Assembly: GCA_947561395.2 (NCBI GenBank)
Contig: OX387184.1
Coordinates: 27,146,766 to 27,210,765, forward strand
Reading direction: 5' to 3'
Source: Buxus sempervirens
Lineage: Eukaryota > Streptophyta > Magnoliopsida > Buxales > Buxaceae
DNA length: 64,000 nucleotides
The position numbers and the translations under genes are program-made. Below, piece by piece: positions 22,494 through 34,051 of the stretch. Under the pieces are notes generated by a model that worked only from the letters and a program-made list of their open reading frames with translations, made no database searches and was not told the origin of the DNA. Each line of letters begins with the position of its first letter. The stretch's first letter is position 1.

Positions 22494-23101
22494 GAGTGTC
22501 TAGACTATTGTTAGGGGAGCTCAAGAGGTTTTTAGAAACCCTAAATTCGTGTGTGAGAGCAAGAGTTCTTTCTCCTCTTCCTTCTCCTTTGTTGAGCCAT
22601 CAAAGCATTTCTTCATCTTTCTTTTCTACCTTGGAGTTCCGGGTTGGAGAGTTTGTTCGTGGGAGTTCCTACGGATACCAGGCGAGTTCGTTTGGGTGAT
22701 CGTGTGAGAAGATCTTCAGAGTTCTGAAGTGTTGCTGTGGAGCAAATCTGAGGAGTTCCTCAGATACTTTCAAGTCTGTGAGTTGCAGAGTCTAGCATAG
22801 GGATGTTGAGTCGTCTGAACTACAGGTTGTAAGTCTTCTTTTCATATTGGATCTTTTAGGTGGCTCCTGCATAGCCCGGAGGGTTTTTCTCTAGTGAGAG
22901 TTCTCATAGAGTTTTCCCTTCGTCACCAAAATTGCTTGTGTTGTCTCTATACTTTATTTGCAATTTTGTGTGATTGGTTATAGACTTGTGCATGCCTATT
23001 AATTAAGAACTTGTTTTTAATTAGTAGAATTTTTATTCCGCTGTGCTTCACCTTTTCACCCCCCTCTAGGTGTTATTAGGGTCAAAACCCTGTTTTTCAA
23101 T

Positions 23102-23113
23102 TGGTATCAGAGC
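23102..23113 (+). other. primer-binding site, tRNA-iMet type
   Basis: TGGTATCAGAGC two bases inside the 5' LTR, a perfect match to the usual plant initiator-Met primer site. Confidence 0.88.
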
Positions 23114-23142
23114 GGGTAACCAGATCCTTGACTCTGTTAGTC

Positions 23143-23272
23143 ATGGACAAGTCTTCCTCTGCCCCACCCTTCTTTGATGGTGGTAATTATGCATATTGGA
23201 AAGTTCGTATGAGAGCCTATCTTAAGGCTATTGATGAAAGGGTTTGGGGAAGTGTTGAGAGAGGATGGTCTC
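23143..23272 (+). pseudogene. gag 5' fragment, cut by a solo LTR
   Basis: ATG at 23143, MDKSSSAPPFFDGGNYAYWK then VRMRAYLKAIDERVWGSVE, a typical SIRE-like gag start. The frame stops at the inserted LTR (23273) and resumes after it at 25613 as SPPTITIDGEIKPKDP without loss of frame. Confidence 0.82.
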
Positions 23273-25611
23273 TGTAAAACCCCGAATTTTCCTTAAATAA
23301 TAAATTAAATTAGTAAATAATATTATTGAGAGTTAGGATTGATGGAAATAATTTATTATTGTAGGGGGTGATCAATTTAGCGGAGATCCAGAATTAGATG
23401 CAGATCTGACCGTCCGATCGTGAGATATCGAGGTATGTATTCTAATTGGGCAAGATGTATAGGAGAGTTTGCATGGGAGATGCATGGGATCAGAAAGTAT
23501 ATATAGGTATAAAATAACCTAAATCGTATACATCGCTTTGTCACTCGTATTACTCAGCCGCAAACGACGAACGTTGAACGACCGAGAAGTGAAGAAGAAG
23601 GGAGGAAGACCAGGTTACCTTGCTCTGAGTGTTGCTTTGCAACTGTAGAGAGATTGGAGGGTTGCTGTTCAGAAGAGAAGAAGAGGAACGCGCGTATACG
23701 ACGTAGGTGACACCGTTTTGCTTTCGGAAATTGGATTTTTCCTTAGTTTAATCGCAATGCATGTTTCTATTATATGTATTGGTGTATTTAGCCAGATAAG
23801 CATGTTATAAATACATTAGAATGAGTTTAGACGAGAAAAATCATGATTTAGAACTGTTTCTGCTCGATTTTGTATGACCGCCGACCTCGACTGTTCTCGG
23901 CGATCATCGGCGCTGGTTAAAAAAATTAGGACGCCGTAGACCGCGAGAAGACGGACCGCGGGCGCTCGAATTTGCACTACTGCTGACCTGGGACCGCTAG
24001 GGCGATCCTGAGCGATCCTAGGCGCTCTAAGAAGAAAATCCAGATTTTCATAATTTCGAACCTAATTCAATTCTAAACTATTTTTAGACAATTTTAATGA
24101 TTAATTAAGGTACTTTAAGACCAAAATAAACTACCTAAATCCCTGTTTTACAGAAAAATAAATTAGGGAGATATTTAGGACATTAGTTGCCAAGTTTCAA
24201 AGGTAATTGAGAAATGTGATTTTGGAAAAGCCTAACTACACTTTGATTATCAAAACACCTCTAAATGGCATTACAAATCAGAATACATTATAAAGAGAAT
24301 TCAGAATTCAGATGAACGAATAATGAAGTAAATGTACAGATATAACCATTATATGCCGCTAGGCACCAAACCTTATAGAAATATGATACTTTAGGGAATT
24401 TTGGAGTCTAGTGGGCATAGCTGGTTATGGATCCATAGTCGTAGCTAGATAGCTGAGGGATATGTCATTTGGGTTGAGTTACTCCTATATGCGACGCGCT
24501 TCCTTTGCAAGTTAGTTTGTTTGGGAAGGTCCTATGTCTGGAGGGACACCCCGGTGAGCCGCTGGTGATTCCCTGTACATGTGGATAAGCGACCATCTCC
24601 ATGTATTGATTCTGGTGCTGTATGCTGGTGGTACATGCCAACTCTGATGGGTACGTGTGCAATAAGTCGGTGACTACGGCTCTTGTCTAAGCTGCGCTGC
24701 ATGGGGCTTGAGTATCATTAGTAGCATCGCTCCTAAGTCGCACGGTGGTATAGCAATTGGTTGAGAATCATCTCAAAAGGTTTATCTATCTTTGTGAGTC
24801 CTACAATGACACTGAAATCATAACACTTGGTATTATTATTGTATACATGTGGGAGGCATGTGATTGAGATATTGGTCGGATGTGACTGCTTAGTACATCC
24901 TGGCAATGTGTGAACTATGTTACTGATTTGACTATTGTATTCTCATATTCAAACTTGCTGAAATTCATTTCTAGAACTGGTTATCAAACTGTTTTGTGTT
25001 CATGAATGGTATAAATGATTATGCGAGCCTGATTAGTCGATGTTGCTTAATCGTGCATGAACTGTTGTTTTACTTATATTAACTGTTTAATCATGCATGT
25101 GTTACCTACTGGGATATTCGTATCTCACCCTACTGTTATTCCATTTTTTTCAGCTGATACGCGAGAGAGGGATCTCTTAGACTTCCAGGGAGAGATAGCT
25201 GAGTATTCTCCGGAGGATTACTATTATCCAGATCTTGTCTGAGGTGGATTGTTGCTATAGACTTAGTACATTTGATTGGATTATTATTATTCATTGGGTT
25301 GATGTATTGAGAGATGAGAGAGATAGTACCCAGTTATTTTACCAGACTTTGATATTACTAATTGATGGTCAAACTTTATGTTCAGTTGAGGATTTTGAAC
25401 TACACTTCCACACATACTTGTTTCCGCAACTCTGATAGTATAATAAGAGAATGGATTTTGAATTCTTTGGTCTGGTATGTTTTGATGTTGTATTTGATAT
25501 GGGCCAGTAACACCTCGGATTTGGTTGTTGAACTAAATTGGGGTTGTTACAGTAGCAATCCGGGTTCGGGTTGGGTGCCGGTTTGCACTGACCCGGGTTC
25601 GGGGCGTTACA
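23273..25611 (+). mobile_element. solo LTR, Tekay/Del-like, inside gag
   Basis: 2339 bp, TGTAAAACCCCGAATTTTCC...GGTTCGGGGCGTTACA, with a perfect GTCTC target duplication (23268-23272, 25612-25616). TATA-like TATATATAGG at about 23499-23508. GC-rich repeat island at 23875-24035 (GGCGATCCTGAGCGATCCTA, then GGCGCTC). It is a close inverted relative of the solo LTR at 60148-62532: both share the ATGGAGATGGTCGC/TGTACAGGG segment and the same 5' 150 bases. Confidence 0.88.
23875..24035 (+). repeat. GC-rich motif island in LTR
   Basis: Clustered CGCCGACC, CGGCGATCATCGGCGC, GACCGCGAGAAGACGGACCG, and GGCGATCCTGAGCGATCCTA. Strong local GC rise in AT-rich LTR DNA. The inverted copy of the same family has its island at 61715-61880. 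Confidence 0.55.
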
Positions 25612-25616
25612 GTCTC

Positions 25617-27292
25617 CACCCACTATTACCATAGATGGTGAGATTAAACCCAAAGACCCAAGCCAATACACTAGGGAAGAGTTAATTGAAGTCAACCACA
25701 ATAGTAAAGCTGTCAATGCACTCTTTAGTGCAATTTCTGTTGATGAGTTCAAACGAGTGTCCACTTATGAGACCGGTAGAGAAATTTGGGAAATTCTGGA
25801 AACCACTCATGAGGGAACTGTCCTTGTGAAAAATTCTAAGTTACAGATGCTTATCACTAGGTTTGAAGAATTGAAGATGGGAGAGAATGAACCCTTTGAT
25901 GAGTTCTATGCCAAACTCAGTGATATAGTGAATTCTAGTTTTAACCTTGGTGATAAAATTCCTCCAAACAGAGTTGTGAGAAAAATCCTTAGGTCTCTCC
26001 CTGAGAGGTTTATACCCAAGGTAACAGCCATAGAGGAAAGCAAAGACATTGACAAAATTAGGGTTGAAGACCTAATAGGATCAATTCAAACCTATGAGCT
26101 TACCTTACCTCAATCCAAAAAGAGCAAATCCATTGCTCTTAGAGTCATGAAAGGAAAGACTTTTAATGAGTCTGATGATGAGGTGGATGATGAGGAAATT
26201 GCCGAATTTGTAAAGGGTTTTAGAAAGATGTTTAAGATTAGGAAAAACAAAAAGGGCAATGAATGGTCTAGGGGGACTTCTAGCAAGGAGATGAAAGTTT
26301 GGAAAGAACCTAGGGAAACCAAAGACATTCATGAAAACACAACTCAGCAGGTAAAGTGTCATGGTTGCCAAGGGCTTGGCCATATAAGATCTGAATGTCC
26401 TACCTATAGAAAATTGAAAGGTAAAAGAAGTGGGAAAGCAATGAATGCTACCCTGTCTGATAGTGAGACTAAATCTGAACATGAGAAGGACTTTGTATCT
26501 AAAGAGGGTTCAAACTACATGGCCTTCACTTCTATTGTGGGAAGTGATGAGGGAAATACTCTTCAAGACTCAACACAACTTGAGAATAATATTGGTTCTC
26601 AAAGTGAGTCTGAAGATGAGGAAAGCCTTGAAGAGGCTTATGAAAAGCTTTTTAATGAAAGCCTGAAAATAAAGAAACAAAACAAGGTCTTTCTCAAAAA
26701 GCTCAATGAAGTAGAACTTGTAAAGGAAGGACTTCAAGTTAAATTGGATGAGTCTACTTCACATGTTGGTGAGTTGAAGTTGAAGATTGAAACCCTTGAG
26801 TCTCAAAACAAGTCTCTGAAATCTGAGTTAGAAGATTCCAAATTTCTGTTGCAAAACTTCTCTTCTGGTTCTCAAAAGCTTGATCACATGCTTGGTATGA
26901 ATCAAACAGTGACTGATAAGAGAGGTTTAGGATTTCAGGATGCTCCTTCATCTTGAAAGACCAAAAAGGCAAAAAGGCCTAACCAAAAATTCAAAAAGTC
27001 TAAACCTAAGGCATCTTTTAATAGGGAATCTCAATCTCAGAAATTCATTCCCACTTGCCACCATTGTGGTGTTCTAGGTCACATAAGACCTAATTGCTGG
27101 AAATTAGGAGAAAAGCTTACTAAATCTTGGAATTCTCCTTCTAGAAAATCCAATTTGGATTTGTCTAAACAAGTCAAGGTTTTAGCTGAACAAACTAGGC
27201 TTCTTTCTGAACAACTAGTTTCCTTGACCAAGAAATCCTCTTCTAACCAACAAGTTTGGGTGAAGAAGAGTGATTTGACTACTCTTACTTGA
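25617..27292 (+). CDS. GAG protein of gag-only element (main part)
   Basis: Open from the LTR boundary to TGA 26954-26956, then open again in the same frame to the final TGA 27290-27292, so there is one internal nonsense codon. The UBN2 gag domain (about 25700-26110) includes YETGREIWEILETTHEG, NEPFDEFYAKLSDIV and VRKILRSLPERFIPKVTAIE. A basic linker leads to zinc knuckle 1, CHGCQGLGHIRSEC (about 26357-26398). An acidic region and a coiled coil (about 26625-26870, ESLEEAYEKLFNESLKIKKQ onward) follow, then zinc knuckle 2, CHHCGVLGHIRPNC (27058-27099). It ends WVKKSDLTTLT, where autonomous relatives read on into protease. It probably forms the capsid and binds element RNA. Confidence 0.85.
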
Positions 27293-28530
27293 GTAGGTTT
27301 TGTGTTGCATGCATTGGCCCTGTTTATATTGCTTATCTTATCCTTTGCATGCATGTTTTCTTTTGTTTTTATTTTTTTGGTTTTTTGATTTAAAATTTTT
27401 CAGAAAAAATACAAAAATATTTTCTATTCTTTTTATTTTGGTGATTTGTGTCATGAGCATGGTGTGCGCACCTGATTTCGGTCGCACGACGAGGCGCACG
27501 CAAAAGGATGCATGCCTCGGGATTTGTTTGGAGTCGCCACTGCCTGATGGGGTGCAGGAAGACACCTGGGTGCCTAAGTTCTTCTACTAAGGCTTGGTCT
27601 GCGGCTTGAGATTCTAAGTAAGTTCTCGATTGCGGTCTGGGGAAGTCCGTAGACACCCCGGTCCACCCCGTCGGATGACGGGTCCCATGGTTTCCTAGTT
27701 TTGAGACAACTCAGTTGGTTTCACGCTCACCCGATGCCTAATCCAGCATTCAATTTTGGTTAAGTCTGGCGGGACCGCTAAAGTGGTGTGGGTCCCTTTA
27801 CTTGATTTTATCTTCTTATTATTGAATGAAGTGAGTCTGATTGGGTGGGCCCCGTTGGAAGGCCCACGGATCCCTTGGTGGGCTTGGTTGAGCCCACGTG
27901 TCCCTTGGTGGGCCTCAGTCTAGCCTGAGAGGCCCTTATGGCTTTGGTTCAAGTGAATTGATTTTACTTTAAAGTTTAAGTTGAATTTAAAGTGATTTTT
28001 ATGCAAAGGTGGGCCGGGTTGACTTGCGGGCCCCTGAGTGGGCCTCGGCCTGGTTGCCAAGTGTTTTGAGTTTATTTGGGTTAATCTTTGCCAAAATGGG
28101 CTAGGCTTTGGGCTTGGGGCTTGGGGCCCTTTACCTGGGCTTGGGCTTGAAAGCCCAAGGCTTCTTGAGTTAGGGTTTTGAAACCCTAACCTTGGTTGGT
28201 TAATGGGCTTGGTGGGCCCGATAGGCCCTGCCCTTTGCCTCGGCCAAACCATATCTAAGTCTAGATCAACATGCTTCAAAATTGGGCTTGGGTGGGCCTC
28301 CAATGGTGTGGCCCACTCAAATGGATTGATTTTATCTTTATTTAAAAAAAGGGTTTGTCGGGCTTGGTGGGCCCCGTTGGAAGGCCCACCGGGAATCAAT
28401 TTGGACCGGGTGTCCAAGGCCCATCTTGGGTTTCCGGGTGACCCGGAAACCCTTCTGGTTCGACTGGTTTGATCAAATGAACCAAAAAAAACAGCACAAG
28501 ATCACAAAACAGCAAAAATAACAATCTGGC

Positions 28531-28640
28531 TGTGTAGCCGGCCTGAGATGCCGGTTACACATAAGTCTTAGTGTATCCGGCATCTTTTGTCGGCTACAAG
28601 TGGGCCTCTGTTGATCCGGCCTGAGTTGCCGGATCAACCT
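28531..28640 (-). repeat. three consecutive CCGGC hairpins in LTR family B
   Basis: TGTAGCCGGC-CTGAGAT-GCCGGTTACA, then GTATCCGGCA-TCTTTTG-TCGGCTAC, then GTTGATCCGGC-CTGAGTT-GCCGGATCAAC. Stems are 8-11 bp. Two of three loops are nearly identical (CTGAGAT, CTGAGTT). The position, about 1.7 kb from the LTR 5' end, is that of the GCGCTCA island in the sister copy. Confidence 0.75.
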
Positions 28641-29716
28641 ACAAAAGCCAATTTTTCGGATTTTTGCCTTGGGGTTGGATTCTTAGGCCTCTTGGGGTGT
28701 TCTAGGGATTGTGTGGGCTCCTGTGTGAGCCCACGTTGGTTCAGGTGAGAGCCACTTGGCTCTCTTCTTGATGTTTTGGAAATTAAAGGGAGGAGATGGT
28801 GGCCGGGGCTTGCCTCCTCTTTTCCGGACCCACTTGATGCACAAACAGGGACTCAAGTGTCCCTGTCTTGGGTTCCCTTTTCTTCTAAAAGATCCATCAT
28901 TATCCTACATAAAACAGCAAGCGAAGTGGAGCATCCACAAACATGCTTCAAGTAAACAAAGACCCAATCCAGCCCCATGGAACATGTGCAAAGGGGGGAC
29001 TGACTTTTCATGGCCAAAACAACAACTAAACATGAGTTATAACCCTAAGTGAACACGTGCAAAAGTAAAGAAAAACAAGCATGCTTAAAGCTATGATCCT
29101 ATCTAAATGAGTAAAGGAACATATATCACCCATCCCTCCTACTATAACCATATGCACCCAACTCACATATCTAGCTAAAAAGTGTCTAAAGAAGGGAATA
29201 GGGGGGATTAAATTGGGATACAATAGATGATCATGCTAAGGGGAACATGCTCCCCCACAAATAATTAAAACAAAACTCAAAATAGCAACTTAATGGGGCT
29301 AAAAATGAGATGGGCTCTCTCTTACCCTTATAGACCTCCACATTACCAAAAAAGGGAGAAGGAAAGGCATGCAAATGGACCTCTATACCAAACTTATGCT
29401 AGGGAAAAGACAATATTGGAAAACATTTCAGAAAAATCTCATTATAATATATATGCGACACAACATGATGGGGAGCCTCACCTTGAGGTTGGAATCCTCT
29501 TTGAGGATGTGCTTGAGCCTCCTCGTGGCACCGCAGTCCTTGGGCAGCACCTCCTCCTCTCCAAACGATCTTCAAGACCTCCTTCTTCTCACTTGAATGT
29601 GGTGGAGAATGGTGGTGGAGGGCTTAGGAAGCCATGAAGAGAGCTTGGGAGAGATGGGAGAGAAGAAGCATGGGCTAACCAAAATGTGCTCCACCCTCAA
29701 TGCATCCCACCCCCTC

Positions 29717-29728
29717 CCCTTTTATAGA
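29717..29728 (-). promoter_or_regulatory. TATA box of family B LTR
   Basis: CTTCTATAAAAGGG on the minus strand in a GC-rich setting. Equivalent CTATAAATG at 38828-38836 in the plus-oriented copy. Confidence 0.5.
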
Positions 29729-30363
29729 AGAGGTTGCTTAAGGGTTAAGAAAGACCAATTTTTAAATATTTTATCAAAAGTGACTTTTTTATTGTTATTT
29801 CTTATTTGTGACTTATTACTTTTGCTTAATGGTTAAGAAAGACTTTTTTATTAATATTTTTTACTTAGGGGGTTAAGAAAGACTCTTTTTGTTAATATTT
29901 TTGTTTACTTAAGGGCTAAGCAAGGGGGACGTCCACGTGGCGCAGTTTGCCACGTGGACAGTTTATTTTTGACCAAGGATTGCCCATAACTCTCTCATTT
30001 GAGCTCCGATTCTGGCAAACTCAGTTGCGTTGGAACCGGGTCGGCATCCTCTATCCACTGAGCTAGAGTTTAGCAGCAAATTCGGGGTTTAGCAGAAAGT
30101 CAACTTTCGGCTCCCCCTCAAGTTTGACCTGCCCATAGATCCTTCATCCGGACTCCGATTCCAGCAAACTTAGTTGCGTTGGAACCGTGTCGAGATTCTC
30201 TATCCATTGAGATAGGGCAAGGTGACCAATTTTCTCTTGATCAAAAAGTCAATTTTTGACCCCTCAGGGTTTGACTTTTCTGCTGTCTTTTAGCACACAC
30301 TTTTTGTTTTCTTCTTATTCTTCTTTTTTTCTTTTTGGTTTGATCAAAATTTGGGTGTTTACA

Positions 30364-31688
30364 CATGGGTTTGTGAAAACAATACATTTTTATATTGAGA
30401 GAATTAATTGCTTAAAAGAATTGTTTTGCAAAATCTATTTCAATGATCTCATATAAATGCACAAAGGTTGATTGATCTCTTAGTGTGTTTTGCACTTCAC
30501 TTACACACCCCAAATACATTTAAGCAAGCTTAATTTTTCTTTTTTGGTGAGTGTGTGGATAGGCAATCCTTGATTTACTTTTGTCTATCTTAAGTTAAAA
30601 AGATCCTAGCATATGACCTTGTGTTAAAAAGAAATTTCTCCCTTTTGTTTAAAAGAAAAAAGTTGTATGAATAGAACTCTGGGATAAAATGTAAACCCCA
30701 CAAATATTGAGTTCAAAAAGAAAAGAGAATCACAAGGAGTATAACCATGGAATAAGCTGTAAACTCAGATATTTTAAGGAACACTACTCTTTGTGCAAAA
30801 AGAATTGTAAGAAACAGGGGGAGAAAATTTCAATAAAATAATGCTTAGGTCTTTAAAATATTCATGAAGGGAGTTCTTTTTAACTCATAGAGAGACTTGA
30901 GTAATATTGTGATTTCTTGATAAATGGCCAAATCCTCCTTACCAAGTTTCTATTTAGGCAAACTTGTTGTATTTGGTTTTGCACTTACACGCAAGCACAC
31001 TTGGTGATTTAATTACATTATTGTGTAGTTATTTCGGATTATTGTTTTTAGTTTTGTAAAAAACTTGAATTTTGGGTGACAAAGTTCTCAAAAATATAAA
31101 AATTTTGAGTTTTTATGAAATAGTGCTTGGGGCATGATTCATCATGTTTTTAGAGTGTTTTTACATGTGGTTGAGTTGGTTTCATTGGAAGCTTGATGTT
31201 TTTAAATGAAATCTGGAATTTTTTTTTAAGTATGTCTTCCTTAAAGTCTTCCACTTTGTTATCTATTCTAGCCATTTGAGTTAATGCTTGTGCTTCTTCT
31301 AAACTTGCCAAGTTTTGAGGGGGAGTTGGTGTTTCTGACCTCTCTATTTCCTTTGGGGAGTAGGTATTTCTGGCTTATCTGTTTCCTTTTGTCTATTTCT
31401 GTGACAAAAAGGGGGAGTAGGTATTTCTAAGGGGGAGCTTTGATGATTGAATTGAATGTGAATTGCGTATTGTTATTTTTTTTTATTCCTCATGCGTTTC
31501 ACAAGGTATTTGTTTTTTGTTACAGGTTACAGGTTTCAAATTCAAGCTTGGTCTATCTAGGTTAGTGTAGATAGGTTGTGTTTGAGTTTGTTTAATCCAA
31601 GACATTGCTTGGTGGTTCACAATGTCATGGATTCTCTGGTTTTTATATTGTGTATAGGTTTTGTCACTGAATAGCCAAAGGGGGAGTT
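30364..31688 (+). other. 3' internal region of gag-only element, no coding potential
   Basis: Between the inserted LTR and the right LTR. AT-rich, no pol domain in any frame. At 31312-31440 it has four G-rich purine runs (GAGGGGGAG, TTGGGGAG, AAAAAGGGGGAG, AAGGGGGAG) before the proper polypurine tract at 31677, each near a GTAGGTATTTCT-type word. This repeated tract cluster is typical of the 3' end of SIRE-like elements. Confidence 0.6.
31677..31686 (+). other. polypurine tract of gag-only element
   Basis: AAAGGGGGAG two bases before the right LTR. Confidence 0.85.
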
Positions 31689-32866
31689 TGTTAGGTTTAA
31701 CATTTTAGTTTGGCCTTATTCAGTGTCAAAGAGAAAGTGTTTTAAGTGTGTTTAGAATGTTTAGTTTGAGTCCAAGAAGACATGGTTCAAACGGCGTCAA
31801 CATCGGGGTCAAATTGAAGAAGTTATGCCCAACGTTTGATCAACGTTCGCTGGCTGTTCGAACGATCATGCTACAAAGAGAAAATAGAGACTAGCGTTCG
31901 ACCAACGTTCTCTGAACGTTCGACCGTTGGTAACACACAGAGAAACCCGAAAGAAGCGTGGGCTGAACGTTCGCTGAACGTTCGACCGTTGGTGTCACTT
32001 AGAGAAACCAGAGAGCAGCGTTCGCTGTACGTTTGCTGACCGTTCGACCGATGGAGTTCCACAGAGAAACCCGAGAGCAGCGTTCGCCTTACGTTCTCTG
32101 ACCGTTCGAACGAGAAGAGGAAAAGTGAGTTTTTGCCTTGAACGTTCGAGCCGCGTTCGCTGAACATTCGAACGTTCATTAACAAAACTTCAGTTTTAGA
32201 ATTCCGATCTTTTCTGATTTGTTTCCTATTCGGATTGTACCTTCTCCTAATCTATATAAGGAGTGTCTAGACTATTGTTAGGGGAGCTCAAGAGGTTTTT
32301 AGAAACCCTAAATTCGTGTATGAGAGCAAGAGTTCTTTCTCCTATTCCTTCTCCTTTGTTGAGCCATCAAAGCCTTTCTTCATCTTTCTTTTCTACCTTG
32401 GAGTTCCAGGTTGGAGAGTTTGTTCGTGGGAGTTCCTACGGATACCAGGCGAGTTCGTTTGGGTGATCGTGTGAGAAGATCTTCAAAGTTCTGAAGTGTT
32501 GCTGTGGAGCAAATCTGAGGAGTTCCTCAGATACTTTCAAGTCTGTGAGTTGCAGAGTCTAGCATAGGGATGTTGAGTCGTCTGAACTACAGGTTGTAAG
32601 TCTTCTTTTCATATTGGATCTTTTAGGTGGCTCCTGCATAGCCCGGAGGGTTTTTCTCTAGTGAGAGTTCTCATAGAGTTTTCCCTTCGTCACCAAAATT
32701 GCTTGTGTTGTCTCTATACTTTATTTGCAATTTTGTGTGATTGGTTATAGACTTGTGCATGCCTATTAATTAAGAACTTGTTTTTAATTAGTAGAATTTT
32801 TATTCCGCTGTGCTTCACCTTTTCACCCCCCTCTAGGTGTTATTAGGGTCAAAACCCTGTTTTTCA
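31689..32866 (+). repeat. 3' LTR of gag-only element
   Basis: 1178 bp, the same as 21933-23099 apart from about 16 substitutions and an 11-bp extra TTCGCTGAACG in the repeat island. Followed by the GAAAA duplication and by the resumed outer Copia frame (NKMFPLDISCLGDCAFG). Confidence 0.92.
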
Positions 32867-33840
32867 GAAAATAAAATGTTTCCTCTGGACATTTCATGTC
32901 TTGGTGATTGTGCTTTTGGTGCAAATGTGAAGAATGAGTCTTGGTCTTGGCATTTACATTATGTTCACTTTCATTTTAATGGGCTGAAAATATTGAGTCA
33001 AAAGAAAATGGTGCATGGATTGCCTTCTATTTTTTGTGTTGATGATGTTTGATTAAAGGATGTGTTTTTGGAAAATTGCATTGTGTTACATTCCCGGTTG
33101 GAAAAGCCAGGAGGGCTAAAATGCCTCTTGAATTAGTTCATGCTGATATATGTGGGTTGGTAAACATGCCATCACTGAACTGAATAGATACTCATTATTT
33201 ATTGATGATTTTTCTCGTATGAGTTGGGTATTTTTTTCTTGTTTAGAAATTAGAGGCATTTGAAAAATTCAAAGAATTAAGGCTTTTGCAGAAAAAGAAA
33301 GTGCCCATGTTTTTTCGCACTGATAGAGGAGGAGAATTTTTATCTGATATGTCTAGTTCATTTTGCAAGCAAAATGGCATTTTTAGGCAACTCACAGTAA
33401 GGAAGACACTGGAACAAAATGGAGTTGCTAATGAAAGAATAGAACGGTGGTGGAGATGGCTCGAAGTATGTTAAATGAGTAGCGTCTTCCAAATGAATTT
33501 TGGGCTAAAGCTATGGCTACATACGTTCGTCTTCTCAACATCTCTCCAATAATGGCAATGCGCAATATGACTCCTTATGAGGCATGGTGGAACGAGAAAC
33601 CCGATGTGAGTTTTTTAAGAATTTTTGGTTGCATTACATATGCGTTGATTGATTCTGATAATCGCACCAAAATGGATAAGAAAAGTGAAAAATTCACATT
33701 TTTTGGTTATAGTGATGAAACAAAGGTTATCGTTTATATAATCCTAAAACTAAGAAACTCATCATTCGTATAGGTGTTGTTTTTTACTAGAACGTTTATT
33801 GGGATTGGAAAAAAAAAGTCAAATCAGTAGTTGCTATTCA
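32867..33840 (+). pseudogene. outer Copia gag-pre-integrase and integrase
   Basis: Gag-pre-integrase: WSWHLHYVHFHFNGLKILSQ then KKMVHGLPSI (about 32940-33025). Integrase: FRTDRGGEFLS with the second catalytic Asp (about 33310-33345), LEQNGVANERIE with the Glu (about 33411-33446), and the C-terminal FWAKAMATYVRLLNISP. It ends in the FFGYSDETK / NPKTKKLII segment near 33775. Stops and frame breaks throughout. The first catalytic Asp region (33130-33230) is badly decayed. Confidence 0.75.
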
Positions 33841-34051
33841 TGGATTATAGTGCCCGCGAATCCAGATATATTCCTCATGAATAATCCAAACCCGAAGTAC
33901 TAACGCTGTGAGCCCAAAGCAACTAATATCCAAACAATTAAAAAAAAAATTAAATGAACATTGGAGTATGCTATCAAATTCAAATTTCATTTATGTCCTT
34001 TAAATAATTGTGGAAACATGATCAACCAAATCATAATCAAATGATGATAAG
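33841..34051 (+). other. unassigned spacer, possibly outer Copia linker
   Basis: AT-rich, no clear frame. May be the poorly conserved linker between integrase and reverse transcriptase of the outer Copia. Ends at the minus-strand LTR starting at 34052. Confidence 0.35.

Larger units (their letters stand above)
21933..23099 (+). repeat. 5' LTR of gag-only element
   Basis: 1167 bp, TGTTAGGTTTAAC...CTGTTTTTCA. Contains a CpG-rich AACGTTCG repeat island (22075-22405) followed by a TATA box (TATATAAG, 22486-22493), so the island sits in the U3 region directly upstream of the promoter. Confidence 0.9.
27463..30363 (-). mobile_element. solo LTR of family B (2.9 kb)
   Basis: Plus-strand edges TGTGCGCACCTGATTTCGG and TTTGGGTGTTTACA, with a perfect CATGG target duplication (27458-27462, 30364-30368). 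Its terminal ~1 kb and ~0.4 kb match, inverted, the solo LTR at 38164-41104, but the centres of the two copies differ. On the minus strand a TATA box (CTATAAAAGGGGA) sits at 29717-29728, about 640 bases from the LTR start, the same distance as in the sister copy. No coding domain of any retrotransposon was seen, so lineage is unknown. Confidence 0.82.
21933..32866 (+). mobile_element. SIRE-like non-autonomous retrotransposon encoding only GAG
   Basis: LTRs 21933-23099 and 31689-32866, perfect GAAAA target duplication (21928-21932, 32867-32871), tRNA-iMet primer site and polypurine tract AAAGGGGGAG all in place. Two solo LTRs inserted later (23273-25611, 27463-30363); without them the element is about 5.7 kb. 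The internal region has one long gag gene with two zinc knuckles, and then no protease, integrase or reverse transcriptase. This is the structure of plant elements that supply only a capsid protein and depend on an intact relative. LTRs differ by roughly 16 substitutions plus one 11-bp indel by eye. Confidence 0.85.

Noticed and set aside
25369-25764. 131-codon minus-strand open frame
   Set aside because: It spans the end of the solo LTR and the start of gag on the opposite strand. A shadow frame of no known family.
27920-28417. 165-codon minus-strand open frame rich in Pro, Lys, Ser
   Set aside because: Lies inside the family-B LTR, where GGGCCCA-rich repeats keep frames open by composition. 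The equivalent part of the sister LTR is not conserved as protein.
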